Assembly: GCA_016200025.1 (NCBI GenBank) | Contig: JACQFO010000130.1 | Coordinates: forward strand, 1-20,593 | Direction: 5' to 3' | From: Nitrososphaerota archaeon | Lineage (GTDB): Archaea > Thermoproteota > Nitrososphaeria > Nitrososphaerales > Gagatemarchaeaceae | Length of the DNA: 20,593 bases | Part shown: in pieces, positions 1-7,785 of the stretch | Layout: each line of letters opens with the position of its first letter | Position numbering within the stretch: the first letter of the stretch is position 1 | Position numbers and translations under genes: made by a program | Notes under the pieces: generated by a model | The model's database searches: none | What the model was told of the DNA's origin: nothing | What the model saw: the letters and a program-made list of their open reading frames with translations, nothing else

Positions 1-59
1 CCCTGGTTCCGCCATCGTTCCCGCAACAGAACTAGACCTGTGAGGCAGCTAACCAAACC

Positions 60-136
60 GCGCCCGCAATGATGTTCGGGCGCCTACATAGACTGACAAA
101 GCCCGGCCAGGGCGCCTCATCCTCAACTAGGCGCCC
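60..136. repeat. Cluster of GC-rich inverted repeats
   Basis: Two perfect hairpins lie in the gene-free first 298 bases. One pairs 60-66 with 77-83 (7 bp, 10-base loop). The other pairs 110-117 with 129-136 (8 bp, 11-base loop). The octamer gggcgcct occurs at 78-85 and 110-117 and inverted at 129-136. Neither hairpin is followed by a clear T-run, so I do not call a terminator. It could be the end of a transcript from outside the window or a protein-binding site. I see no gene, tRNA or other element in 1-263. Confidence 0.35.
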
Positions 137-263
137 CGACGGTGCAGTTATGGACTACGACACCACCTCAAACGAGTGACCGACTTCCACAGCTACGAGC
201 ACAAGCTTGGCCTGTTGTCGGCTTAGCGCGGAGGCCCATCTCAAGGTCCATGCTTGGCCCAGC

Positions 264-271
264 ATTTATCT
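264..271 (+). promoter_or_regulatory. TATA-like box for small membrane protein
   Basis: An AT-rich atttatct element lies about 32 bases before the ATG at 299. Archaeal TATA boxes sit about 25 bases before the transcription start, so this predicts a leader of only a few bases. It argues against the in-frame TTG at 254, which lies upstream of the box. Confidence 0.4.
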
Positions 272-298
272 CACCAGACCCTGACTCATGTCGCCTTG

Positions 299-670
299 AT
301 GAAGCCCGAAGATGGTGCGAACATCGTTGATCTGCTTCTGTTTGGGGTAGGTTTTGGCTACAACCTAATCGTTCTTCTTGGTTTCCTGAGCATCTTCCTA
401 TTGGGGCCATCTCCATGGGCTTCTCAGGTCATAACCGCAATAGTTGCGCCAATAGCGGGCCTTCTGCCTGTCTTAGGCAGTGCCTACTTCTTGTTCCCGT
501 TGCTCCTCCTTGTAGTTTGGCTCGTCCTGCCCGGAATCATCATGATGCTCCTGCTCCATCTGAGAAAACGGAAGAAGCTTGCAATGTTGCTCAACGCTCT
601 GACACTGGTCAACACCGCCTTCTTCTTGACGTTCTTTCTGATAGTTGCCTTTCTCGGGGTTGGGGGCTGA
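299..670 (+). CDS. Small integral membrane protein, function unknown
   Basis: This 123-residue protein is not recognised as a known family. After a short acidic N-terminus (MKPEDGANIVD) it is almost wholly hydrophobic, with about four predicted membrane helices near residues 10-37, 43-60, 64-85 and 95-121. A basic loop (LRKRKK) lies before the last helix and probably faces the cytoplasm. I chose the ATG at 299 because a TATA-like box lies at 264-271; an in-frame TTG at 254 would add 15 residues. It ends in TGA. It is convergent with the nuclease gene, with 70 bases between the stops. No catalytic motif is visible and no function is proposed. Confidence 0.6.
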   Translation: MKPEDGANIVDLLLFGVGFGYNLIVLLGFLSIFLLGPSPWASQVITAIVAPIAGLLPVLGSAYFLFPLLLLVVWLVLPGIIMMLLLHLRKRKKLAMLLNALTLVNTAFFLTFFLIVAFLGVGG

Positions 671-740
671 TGCTTGTGTCCTACCGGAGGGGATTGAGAC
701 AAAACGCAATGGCCAGGTCGCATCGAATGAAGGGCAGGTT

Positions 741-1586
741 TCAACTTGAGCTTTCACCGAGGGATTTGTAGAGACTCTTTGGGCAAACCGAGTTGTACTC
801 GCATGCCCTGCACTTCCCGACGCTCGTGCTGGAGGTGGGTTCTCTCTCACCAATCCAGTAGCCCCGCTTCTCCATTATTGCGGCTACCCCTGCAGCCCTG
901 GTGTGAGCCAGGAGGTGCACCTTCATCGAACCTTTGGACTTCGCTTCCAGCTCCCGTATCTTCCCCGACTCCAGGTTGACTGACACTCTTTCGATCCAAG
1001 TTCTTCGCTCATGCTCCGTGAGTTCCCCGGCCCTCAGCCTGACAAGCGCAAGACGCATGCGAGAACAGTCGAATCCCATCAAATCAAGGAGGAGTCCGTA
1101 GATCCGAATCTGGGCCTCCTGGTCGGGCCACAAGAAACTTGGGTCTCCCTTGGTGGTCTTCAACTCGACCAACCATTTGGGCCTGCCAGCCATCCACACG
1201 ATATGGTCAGGCATGCCGACTATTCGGAGGCCTCCAACGGTGCCCCAGACTCTCAACACGGCGTAGCTTGGCTGCTTCCCGCTGACTAACTTGACGAATT
1301 TCTCCTTTTCCACCGGGACCCGGGGGATGAGTTCGTCGTGTATGTCGGTCCCCTGGTTCTTGGCCTCAGTTGGAATCTTTCCAAGTGCGAACTCATTCTC
1401 CACCTTGTACTCGCAGTAGAATTGCTCAGCGATGCTTGAAACTGCAATGAAGTCCGCGTTGTGCCTGAACTCCGGTTTCCCAGATAGGAAGAACTCCTCC
1501 TCCCGCCGCCACAGTCGATCCCAGGAGGTTTCCAACCTGCTTCTAAGTGGGTTCTCCATATCTAACGATTTTGGGGACGAGCCCAT
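741..1586 (-). CDS. Cas4/RecB-like PD-(D/E)XK nuclease with 4-Cys iron-sulfur motif
   Basis: This 281-residue protein has the layout of Cas4/Dna2/AddB-type nucleases. The first cysteine is in FYCEYK (C58). A motif with His follows (GTDIHDEL, H83), then GMPDH (D127) and VELKTTK (E141-x-K143), the PD-(D/E)XK metal site. Next comes a Q-x3-Y stretch (QIRIYG), and then CRACEYNSVCP with C259, C262 and C268. One early cysteine plus C-x2-C-x5-C at the end is the pattern that binds a 4Fe-4S cluster in Cas4. The expected activity is DNA exonuclease or end processing. No CRISPR array or other cas gene lies in the window, so a role in repair or as a solitary Cas4-like protein is more likely than spacer acquisition. 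Starts at 1607 and 1559 are also possible. I chose the ATG at 1586 because the shared TATA-like element near 1619-1626 would place transcription start near 1597. Confidence 0.8.
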   Translation of the reverse strand: MGSSPKSLDMENPLRSRLETSWDRLWRREEEFFLSGKPEFRHNADFIAVSSIAEQFYCEYKVENEFALGKIPTEAKNQGTDIHDELIPRVPVEKEKFVKLVSGKQPSYAVLRVWGTVGGLRIVGMPDHIVWMAGRPKWLVELKTTKGDPSFLWPDQEAQIRIYGLLLDLMGFDCSRMRLALVRLRAGELTEHERRTWIERVSVNLESGKIRELEAKSKGSMKVHLLAHTRAAGVAAIMEKRGYWIGEREPTSSTSVGKCRACEYNSVCPKSLYKSLGESSS

Positions 1587-1618
1587 CCGGTTCGGAGCGG
1601 GACTCATTCCTGAAGAAT

Positions 1619-1626
1619 GAAATAAC
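1619..1626. promoter_or_regulatory. TATA-like element between divergent nuclease and SpoIIM-type genes
   Basis: The sequence gaaataac is centred about 24 bases before the ATG at 1647, which fits leaderless transcription of the plus-strand gene. Its complement, gttatttc, could serve the minus-strand nuclease gene with a start near 1597. The intergenic gap is only 60 bases (39 if the nuclease starts at 1607), so the two promoters must overlap. Confidence 0.4.
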
Positions 1627-1646
1627 GAGACCTCAAGCAGTCAGCG

Positions 1647-3209
1647 ATGGAGACGCGCAGAAAGCCTTCCTTCGACAGTCACCTCTCAAAATCCTATTGG
1701 ACGTGGCGTGCCAGTCCTGCACTGTCTATCCCGTCAATGCTTTCCAACTCACTTTCGGCCGTCTATGGATCAATCGTCGGAATCTTTGCCTTGGCTTTGA
1801 TAGTGCAACTGGAAAGTACTGGCCTCCTCAGCACCATCGCCCAGGACATTAGTCAACGCGACTTCAGAGCCCTAATCGACCTCTTCTCCTCTTCGGGGTT
1901 AACCCAGACCTTCGTGGCCTACGCCCTAGGTGCCTTGGTCTTGGCGGTCCTGGTGGCCGTGCTGACCAGCGGTTTCGTGACCGCTGCGGAGTATGGCTCC
2001 TACTGGAAGGCGATCGGCGGCTCTCGGGTAGACATTGCGTCCGTTTTGGCATCCTTCGTAGACAGGTGGAAGCCTATGGCATGGACGCTCTTTCTCTCTT
2101 ACTCACTGACATTCCTCCCCATCATCGGAGCGTTCCTGTTGACGATATTCGCGGTTGTATTCCTGGAAGGGTCCCTCGTCCTCCTGGGCGCAGTCATCAT
2201 GACCTACCTCGCCGCAGTGGTTGCTACTGCATTCATCTCGCTCTTCTTCATCTACACTCCAGTCGCCGTCGTCTCGGACAATGTCTCCGGGTTCGAAGCA
2301 ATCCGGAAGAGCGTCCGTCAGGTGCGCAAAGCGAAGAAGACCGCCGCCACCTACGGGTTTGTCTACATTTTCCTGACAACCCTAGTCGGCGCCACCCCTT
2401 CGCTCATCCCTGGCATTGGTCTGCCCCTCGCGTCCCTTGCGACTGTGGGGTTGCTCATCATCGTTGTTCCGATACTGCACCTGACAAAGACATCACTGTA
2501 CGAGGAACTGGTTCGTCCGTCCATGCCCTCCGACTCACTACTTACGCTCTACAAGCCGTTCCTGCCGGATTTGGTCGGGCAGTTTCCGAAGTACGGGTGG
2601 CAGGTCTTCAGAAGGGGCCTTGCGGAGCTCAGAAGCTACGCCCTGAATGCGAGGAACTTCCCCTACCACCTGGCCTCAGCAGCATCTCTCGTCGTGGGTT
2701 GGTTACTAGGATTCCGAATTGCACAGAACGGCCTCTCCCAGGCAATCTACTCGTTGGGCTACGTGCCGGGGCGGATCAACCCTGAGCTAGGGCAGATTGT
2801 CCCACTCAGTCTTGGGACCTACATCTTCCTGCACAACTGGCAGGTTTCCCTGGCGACGGGCCTCTCAGGAATCTGGTTCTCACTGTCTCCGGTCACCTCC
2901 CTTCTGATGAACGGGGTCATCCTCGGCATCATTTCAGACCTCGTTCCCAATACCGCCTTGCTCCTCTCTGGCCTCCTCCCCCACGGAATCATCGAGATTC
3001 CATCCTTCATGCTCGCTGGCTCAGCAGGGATCAAGCTAGGAGTAATGTTCCTGAGGTCCAGGAGGAACCCGGAGGAGGGCCTCAAGTTCGAGCAGGCCTT
3101 CAGGCAGACGCTCTACCTCCTCTTCGGGCTGGCCCTCCTGTTCTTCATTGCAGGGATGATAGAAGGCACTGTGACCCCCCAGGTGATGCGGCTGGCTGGT
3201 TGGAGTTGA
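1647..3209 (+). CDS. Polytopic membrane protein with C-terminal SpoIIM/DUF95 domain
   Basis: This 520-residue protein joins two membrane modules. Residues about 30-280 form a multi-helix region with a conserved-looking amphipathic stretch (AIRKSVRQVRKAKK) between helices, similar in style to archaeal DUF7847/GDPD-membrane-type domains. Residues about 390-520 match the SpoIIM/DUF95 family: LHNWQVSLATG, then a helix ending in NGVILG, then LLPHGIIEIPSFMLAGSAG, whose PHGxxE motif is the family hallmark. In Bacillus SpoIIM acts in the engulfment complex; archaeal members are of unknown function and are thought to act in membrane remodelling or transport. The ATG at 1647 is supported by a TATA-like box 24 bases upstream. 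It is convergent with the next gene, with one base between the stops. The SpoIIM assignment is confident; the N-terminal one is tentative. Confidence 0.8.
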   Translation: METRRKPSFDSHLSKSYWTWRASPALSIPSMLSNSLSAVYGSIVGIFALALIVQLESTGLLSTIAQDISQRDFRALIDLFSSSGLTQTFVAYALGALVLAVLVAVLTSGFVTAAEYGSYWKAIGGSRVDIASVLASFVDRWKPMAWTLFLSYSLTFLPIIGAFLLTIFAVVFLEGSLVLLGAVIMTYLAAVVATAFISLFFIYTPVAVVSDNVSGFEAIRKSVRQVRKAKKTAATYGFVYIFLTTLVGATPSLIPGIGLPLASLATVGLLIIVVPILHLTKTSLYEELVRPSMPSDSLLTLYKPFLPDLVGQFPKYGWQVFRRGLAELRSYALNARNFPYHLASAASLVVGWLLGFRIAQNGLSQAIYSLGYVPGRINPELGQIVPLSLGTYIFLHNWQVSLATGLSGIWFSLSPVTSLLMNGVILGIISDLVPNTALLLSGLLPHGIIEIPSFMLAGSAGIKLGVMFLRSRRNPEEGLKFEQAFRQTLYLLFGLALLFFIAGMIEGTVTPQVMRLAGWS

Positions 3210-3210
3210 C

Positions 3211-4014
3211 CTAGGCGAGGAGTGGACTTGCCAGCTGTACCACGGTGCCTTCGAAGGCGGCATGGTTTGAGAAGTGGTGGTTGGGGTCGCGGATGAAAGT
3301 GTACATCCAATAGAGCTCGAAGACTCCGAATGTAAGCAGTGCCGCAACTAAGTAGACCACGAAGCTCCTGTGTGGGACAGGCTCATTGCGGTGGAAGACG
3401 AACTGAACGCCGACTGAGGAGAATGCGCGCTGCACGTCCGAGAGCATGCCGTCCTCCCGCCGTTCGTGTTGGTAGTAGTCGCCGGTCAGGAAGTAGAAGA
3501 TGTAGAGGAACGCGACAATGCTGAGCACGGGCACCAGCAGCAGGATCGCCCAGAGGGCCGCGCTCTTCTCCCCCTCCTCCACCTGGGCCTGTCGGTTGGA
3601 GCTCTCCATCGAGAGGAGCAGGGCTTCTATGTTGACGCCCTTCTTGGCCGCCGCCTCTCTCAGGACAGATACGAGGTCTGCGACGAAGTGCTGTTGCCTG
3701 GCGAAGTGCTGGTTCCTGCGCCTGATCAGGATGTAGAAGAAGTAAGCGTACAGAATCTGCAGCAGGAGGACGACTCCGAAGATCGCGCCTAACCCTGCAA
3801 AGGCCGCAGCGAAGACACTGGAGGGAGGTGATGCCCCGGGGTTGGTGAGGGCGTCTCCGAGAGCTGCGAAGACCAGAGCAAAAACATAGAATACCAACGC
3901 TATGATCGTCAGTGCGATCGCTATTGGAAGGAGGACCCAGGCGGTCGAAACTTGCCTGTCCGTGACGATGCGGAGGTCTTGGTTCTTGCGGAGGCTTTCA
4001 AGAGCCGCGGACAA
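3211..4014 (-). CDS. Membrane protein with DUF4234-like C-terminus
   Basis: This 267-residue protein has about five predicted membrane helices, near residues 25-55, 65-95, 150-175 and 215-240. A charged central segment (about 100-148) looks helical and cytoplasmic. The C-terminal part, LLTFGVFELYWMYTFIRD, resembles the DUF4234 pattern of a helix with a G-x2-x-YW motif followed by a charged turn. No enzymatic motif is visible. The start is supported by a clear TATA box about 29 bases upstream on the minus strand, implying a leaderless mRNA. Its stop (TAG) is one base from the stop of the convergent SpoIIM-type gene. It could be a membrane scaffold or stress-related protein, but nothing in the sequence decides this. 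Confidence 0.7.
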   Translation of the reverse strand: MSAALESLRKNQDLRIVTDRQVSTAWVLLPIAIALTIIALVFYVFALVFAALGDALTNPGASPPSSVFAAAFAGLGAIFGVVLLLQILYAYFFYILIRRRNQHFARQQHFVADLVSVLREAAAKKGVNIEALLLSMESSNRQAQVEEGEKSAALWAILLLVPVLSIVAFLYIFYFLTGDYYQHERREDGMLSDVQRAFSSVGVQFVFHRNEPVPHRSFVVYLVAALLTFGVFELYWMYTFIRDPNHHFSNHAAFEGTVVQLASPLLA

Positions 4015-4038
4015 TCAGAGCTTCCGCGGCGAAGTTCC

Positions 4039-4048
4039 TACTTAAACC
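4039..4048 (-). promoter_or_regulatory. TATA box of DUF4234-like gene
   Basis: Read on the minus strand the element is ggtttaagta, centred about 29 bases before the ATG at 4014. This is one of the two best archaeal TATA matches in the window and fits leaderless transcription. Confidence 0.6.
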
Positions 4049-4257
4049 TGATAGGCGTAGCCGGGGCAAACACAACTCATCGCCTGCAGGCATAGTCAAG
4101 CACGTGGCCGCACCGATGACACTATCACCTGAGATGACGAACCTAGATTGTGACCGAGGCCCCTGTCCGAAACCAAAGTCCGGCCGCGGTGCCATCTTCG
4201 ACCAGTCAAGCTGGCCGCGCTCTGAGAGGTCTCCTAGTCATCGCGAGGGCCCATCAC

Positions 4258-4266
4258 GTTTTTAGG
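4258..4266 (+). promoter_or_regulatory. Weak TATA-like box for solute-binding protein
   Basis: A gtttttagg element is centred 30 bases before the ATG at 4291. It supports that start over the longer reading frame beginning at 4150. The remaining sequence between 4050 and 4257 shows no gene or clear structure. Confidence 0.35.
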
Positions 4267-4290
4267 AGGCTGGGCTGTTTAGCCCTGAGG

Positions 4291-6723
4291 ATGAATAGCA
4301 AGCTCGCCCTGCTTGCGATTACGCTGCTCCTAGCCTATCAGCCCTTTCAATCGGCCAGCGCGACGGACGGGACATATCTCAGCCCTAGTCAGGTGCAAAC
4401 CCACGGACCCCTGGTCGACAGAGTCGTCATCAGCGTCTACACCAGCGAGAGTGGCATGCAGGCAGCGGTCGCGTCGGGGACAATACAGGCCCCCGAATGG
4501 ACGTTCAGCACAGGTGCCTACACGACTCTGGCCAGCGACCCCCACGTCATTGTGAACAATTCAGTCTCATACTCCTGGTTCGGCATCGTTTTCAACAGTC
4601 TGAAGTTCCCGGGCAACAACGTCCACTTTCGTAGGGCCATTCAATATCTTCAAGACTACGACTACATCCAGTCTACAATCCTAAACGGGTTCGAAGGCAC
4701 TGCATCGCCCGACGTCCTCCCATGCGGAGCCTACGCCGCTGCGTGCAACCCCGTGGGCGGCGGAAACGCGAGCGTCAGGAACTATGCGCACAACTTCACA
4801 ATGGCGACAGCAGAGCTTCTGGCGGCTGGGTTGTTTTGCGACGGTTGTACGGCCGGAACTGCGAACAGTACCACCAACTGGTTCACGGACGCAAACCACA
4901 CCGTCCCATTCGCACCGAATCTCTGGCGCAGGTCCACTCATCACAGGAATCTGTGGGGCGCCAGGACTTCCTATGAGGCGCAACAGATAGGAGTGCAATT
5001 CTCGAACCATCTCTTGGGGCAAGCTGTCTCCGGCTGCCCCTTCAGTTTGAACTCCAGGGAGATAGTATCGCCGGGCGTCTTCAACCCTGGCACCTACGAG
5101 AACAGCCCCCAAGTGATCAACGCTACGGTGGTCGCGATAGACAATTGTGACATGTACACCTTCGGTTTCATCGCGGACCTCGCTTTCAACACCAACATGC
5201 AAGAGTACAACTCTCAGTTCTCCGGGACCACCACGAACACTGGGAACTACGAGAACCAGTCAATCAACGTGGCTACGAACCATGTCCTCTATGCGACCAC
5301 GATGGATGAGGCGAACCGCTGGGCGAGGAACTTCGCCGTCTACTACTCCCAACAACTTCCGACTGTCATGGGCTACTTCGAGAACGTGCTCTTCGCAAAC
5401 AACGCCAACGGCTGGACTGGTTTCGCACAGCTACCAACTCAGAGTCCAAATGACTTCACGGGCCTCTACTACACACTCTTGAACGTCCACAAATGCGGCC
5501 CTGCGACCTGCACCTTGGGCGCTACGAACGGCGGAACGCCGGGCGGCACATTCAACCTCGCCCTGGAGCAGGTCACTGACGAAGGCGGACTCAACCCGCT
5601 GTACCCTGCCAGGTGGGCAGCGTGGCAATCAGACGTATGGGCTTCCATTATTGACCCGCCGATGCTAACCCCTCCGGACCAGACGAACGTTTTCAACGCC
5701 TTCCTGGACCACATGACCACGTCGCATTCAATTTCCGCTTTCAATGGAATGACGCCCAGTGGCAGGTCCGCATTCAACTATCAAGTTGCCAAGGGTCCAG
5801 CCTTGCACTCGGCACAAAAGATTGTCAAGGGACAGCGGATTGAATTGACCTTCGCGAGGAACATCACCTTCAACGACGGAGTTCCTCTCACTACAAGGGA
5901 CTACCAGTTCTCGTTGGACGCCTGGGACCTTGCCGGCTCGCCGAACTATCCCGATCGGTCGCCACCATTCTACGGAGCGATGGCGGGACCCTACGGCCTG
6001 ATCGCCTCGTACCTGTTGAGCAAGTATACAATGTACGTTTACATAAACAGCTCGTCGGTCTGGAACCTTCCCGACATACTAGTCCCAGTTCTTCCGTTAC
6101 ACCTGTGGAAGTACTTCAACCTCGATCACGTAGCGACAGATTCCTCCACCGTGGACACCTCAAGGCCATTTGCCTTTGCTAGCGCCTATTCAATCGATAA
6201 CGCTCCACGAGCGCCGAGGTGGGTTTTCTATCTAAACAACCTGGAAGTAGGCGCCGGACCTTTCTGGCTGAAGAGCTGGGATACCCCCAGCGGAACAGGT
6301 GAGATTGACCGGAATGTCTTCTACTTCCGAAGCGCCTGGGACGCCAACGTCTCTGCGAACTCCGTGCCCGTAGGGACCGCCTACCACTTCGTAACAACCC
6401 TGAGCCTGCCTATCTTCAACCCTACCAGCACAAGTTATTGTGGCGTTGCCACTGGTACGACCAGGATGTGCCAATTGAAGGGCACCCTCCCTGGAATGTC
6501 CTGGGCAAAGATGGGCAAAGCACTTTCTGTGTTCACCTCAGGTGGGGTCCTCGTGAAGAGATACAATCTTGCCAAGAATGTCGTAACCGGAGTCTATTCG
6601 GCCGCGATCGACACGTCTTCATTGGCTCCAGGCAACTACCGTTTGGTGATATGGACAACCTACACTCTCCAAGGACTCATCAGGACTTGGTATCAAGCAA
6701 CAGGTTTCAACGTACATGCCTAG
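4291..6723 (+). CDS. Secreted family 5 solute-binding-like protein, lobes in swapped order
   Basis: This 810-residue protein begins with a signal peptide (MNSKLALLAITLLLA, cleavage likely after SASA) and has no lipobox cysteine or C-terminal membrane anchor. It resembles oligopeptide/dipeptide-binding proteins of ABC family 5. FRRAIQYLQDYDYI (residues about 113-126) corresponds to the lobe II motif that normally lies in the second half of these proteins. ITFNDGVPLTTRDYQFSL (about 525-542) and GAGPFWLKSWD (about 654-664) correspond to lobe I motifs that normally come first. The final 110 residues look like a beta-sandwich (NYRLVIWTTY). It is rich in Asn, Thr and Ser, as expected of a glycosylated extracellular archaeal protein. 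No ABC permease or ATPase gene is adjacent, so the transporter, if any, is elsewhere. The ligand is unknown. A second TAG follows the stop two codons on. Confidence 0.7.
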   Translation: MNSKLALLAITLLLAYQPFQSASATDGTYLSPSQVQTHGPLVDRVVISVYTSESGMQAAVASGTIQAPEWTFSTGAYTTLASDPHVIVNNSVSYSWFGIVFNSLKFPGNNVHFRRAIQYLQDYDYIQSTILNGFEGTASPDVLPCGAYAAACNPVGGGNASVRNYAHNFTMATAELLAAGLFCDGCTAGTANSTTNWFTDANHTVPFAPNLWRRSTHHRNLWGARTSYEAQQIGVQFSNHLLGQAVSGCPFSLNSREIVSPGVFNPGTYENSPQVINATVVAIDNCDMYTFGFIADLAFNTNMQEYNSQFSGTTTNTGNYENQSINVATNHVLYATTMDEANRWARNFAVYYSQQLPTVMGYFENVLFANNANGWTGFAQLPTQSPNDFTGLYYTLLNVHKCGPATCTLGATNGGTPGGTFNLALEQVTDEGGLNPLYPARWAAWQSDVWASIIDPPMLTPPDQTNVFNAFLDHMTTSHSISAFNGMTPSGRSAFNYQVAKGPALHSAQKIVKGQRIELTFARNITFNDGVPLTTRDYQFSLDAWDLAGSPNYPDRSPPFYGAMAGPYGLIASYLLSKYTMYVYINSSSVWNLPDILVPVLPLHLWKYFNLDHVATDSSTVDTSRPFAFASAYSIDNAPRAPRWVFYLNNLEVGAGPFWLKSWDTPSGTGEIDRNVFYFRSAWDANVSANSVPVGTAYHFVTTLSLPIFNPTSTSYCGVATGTTRMCQLKGTLPGMSWAKMGKALSVFTSGGVLVKRYNLAKNVVTGVYSAAIDTSSLAPGNYRLVIWTTYTLQGLIRTWYQATGFNVHA

Positions 6724-6744
6724 GACTAGTGCCGCGTAGGTTCC

Positions 6745-7200
6745 CTACCACCTACTGAGGTAGTCTTGAACGTGCGATCTGGTCAAATAGACCCACATCA
6801 CTCCGACCCACACGGCGGCCAGACCGAGGCTCGCGAGCAGTGTCGGCGTGCGGAGTCCCAGTCTCTCAGGGGCCGCAAAATAGAGGAGGGCAGTAGACCC
6901 GAACAGAAGCAGGACGAGGATTGGGAGGACGAGACCGGCGTAGTATGACCACGAATTGCCCTTCAACATGCCATAGACGGTGAACACCTGGAGGAGAGAG
7001 AAGACCTGAATCAGGATCCTGATGGACCAGTCCGTGCCCACTGCCGTGTGGAACCACGGTGCCCGGGGGAAGTAGTCGCCATACTGGGCGACGGCATCGT
7101 AGGGCCCGTACATCGTGAACGAGACAACGAGGTCGTAGATGGCGGCGAGTCCCCAGGAAACAGCAGTCAGGGTAAGGCCAATTGGTCGCTTCCAGCTCAT
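6745..7200 (-). CDS. Four-helix membrane protein, function unknown
   Basis: This 151-residue protein has four predicted membrane helices: residues about 6-28, 50-75, 80-103 and 115-138. The first loop is rich in aromatic residues (MYGPYDAVAQYGDYF, PRAPWF). It ends in a positively charged, probably cytoplasmic tail. I do not recognise the family. I chose the ATG at 7200 because the reading frame upstream, open to 7389, has a polar, low-complexity-like composition. A TTG at 7290 is an alternative. A TATA-like ggttaaatgg at about 7340-7349 (minus strand) would start transcription near 7318, leaving a leader of about 118 bases or allowing the longer protein. It is convergent with the solute-binding protein gene, stops about 20 bases apart. 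Confidence 0.6.
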   Translation of the reverse strand: MSWKRPIGLTLTAVSWGLAAIYDLVVSFTMYGPYDAVAQYGDYFPRAPWFHTAVGTDWSIRILIQVFSLLQVFTVYGMLKGNSWSYYAGLVLPILVLLLFGSTALLYFAAPERLGLRTPTLLASLGLAAVWVGVMWVYLTRSHVQDYLSRW

Positions 7201-7413
7201 CTGGGCCCGAGACGTTGCGTTGACTTCGCCTGAAGGTGCTTCGTTCCTCGGACGGTCCAACCCCAAGCCAACCCCAGACCGAGTCTTCAAAGGACTCTGA
7301 ACCTCAGAACCATCCGTCTCGGCCGACCGAGTCCGACGCCATTTAACCTTACGGACAAGAAAGTTCGTGCAATTCTGCCCTGCGTCCAAGGCGGAGACTT
7401 CTGTGTCGAGGGA

Positions 7414-7545
7414 TTACCTAAACCCGAGGCCTGAAGAATCCATCCTTCGAACGCAGTCTGCGCACTTGAGTCCCCTTGGGGTCCGATAGAGTTGCCCCAC
7501 GGAACCGCATTCCGGGCATGGCCTTCTAGGCTTCTGCGTCTGCAA
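7414..7545 (-). CDS. Probable 43-residue zinc-ribbon protein
   Basis: A short minus-strand frame encodes a protein with CPECGS near residue 10 and KCADCVRR near residue 28, then a short tail ending in GLGFR and TAA. The C-x2-C...C-x2-C spacing with a Gly after the first pair is a typical zinc ribbon. The start is uncertain. I used the TTG at 7545; the frame is open for 20 codons further upstream, as far as the in-frame stop at about 7598-7600, and a TATA-like ggttaagaa lies near 7593-7602. Such mini zinc ribbons in archaea often bind nucleic acid or partner proteins, but no specific role can be given. The regular cysteine pairs are the main evidence that it is a gene. Confidence 0.5.
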   Translation of the reverse strand: MQTQKPRRPCPECGSVGQLYRTPRGLKCADCVRRMDSSGLGFR

Positions 7546-7785
7546 GATGGGTTCTGCCGAGATAGGTCGCCGCAGTGAGCTACTACGCCGCCGTTCTTAA
7601 CCTATTACCGAAGCCAGGCCCGGTCATTTGTCCGTCCGTCGGGCGGATGAAAGGGCCAGCAATCCCGTTCAGGCTTAAATAGGGGCAAGCACGCGCATTC
7701 ATTGCTGCAATCTCTGCGTCATAACGATCGGCAAGCGCACGCTGCCTGATTCTGTGGCTCCGATATTGTCGTAAAGTGAGAAAAA
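7546..7785. promoter_or_regulatory. Control region upstream of RNA helicase
   Basis: This stretch holds a near-perfect hairpin at 7631-7647 (7 bp with one G-T pair, 3-base loop) and a strong TATA box at 7674-7681. Downstream is an apparent leader of about 80 bases (about 7703-7785). A 13-base element ggcaagcacgcgc at 7684-7696 recurs imperfectly at 7730-7742 as ggcaagcgcacgc. A weak hairpin forms at 7730-7746. I see no protein-coding gene here on the plus strand. Confidence 0.4.
7674..7681 (+). promoter_or_regulatory. TATA box of RNA helicase gene
   Basis: The element cttaaata is a strong archaeal TATA match. Expected transcription start is about 25 bases on, near 7703, so the helicase mRNA would carry a leader of about 80 bases. 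This contrasts with the nearly leaderless genes elsewhere in the window. A gtgag Shine-Dalgarno-like site at 7776-7780 lies five bases before the ATG at 7786. Confidence 0.6.

Noticed and set aside
4108..4150. Possible C/D-box small RNA: gatgaca, ctga and gatgacg in a short span.
   Set aside because: The boxes match the consensus poorly and no terminal D box or closing stem is present.
7631..7647. Hairpin read as a transcription terminator.
   Set aside because: No T-run follows on either strand. It lies just upstream of a strong TATA box, so a regulatory or incidental role is as likely.
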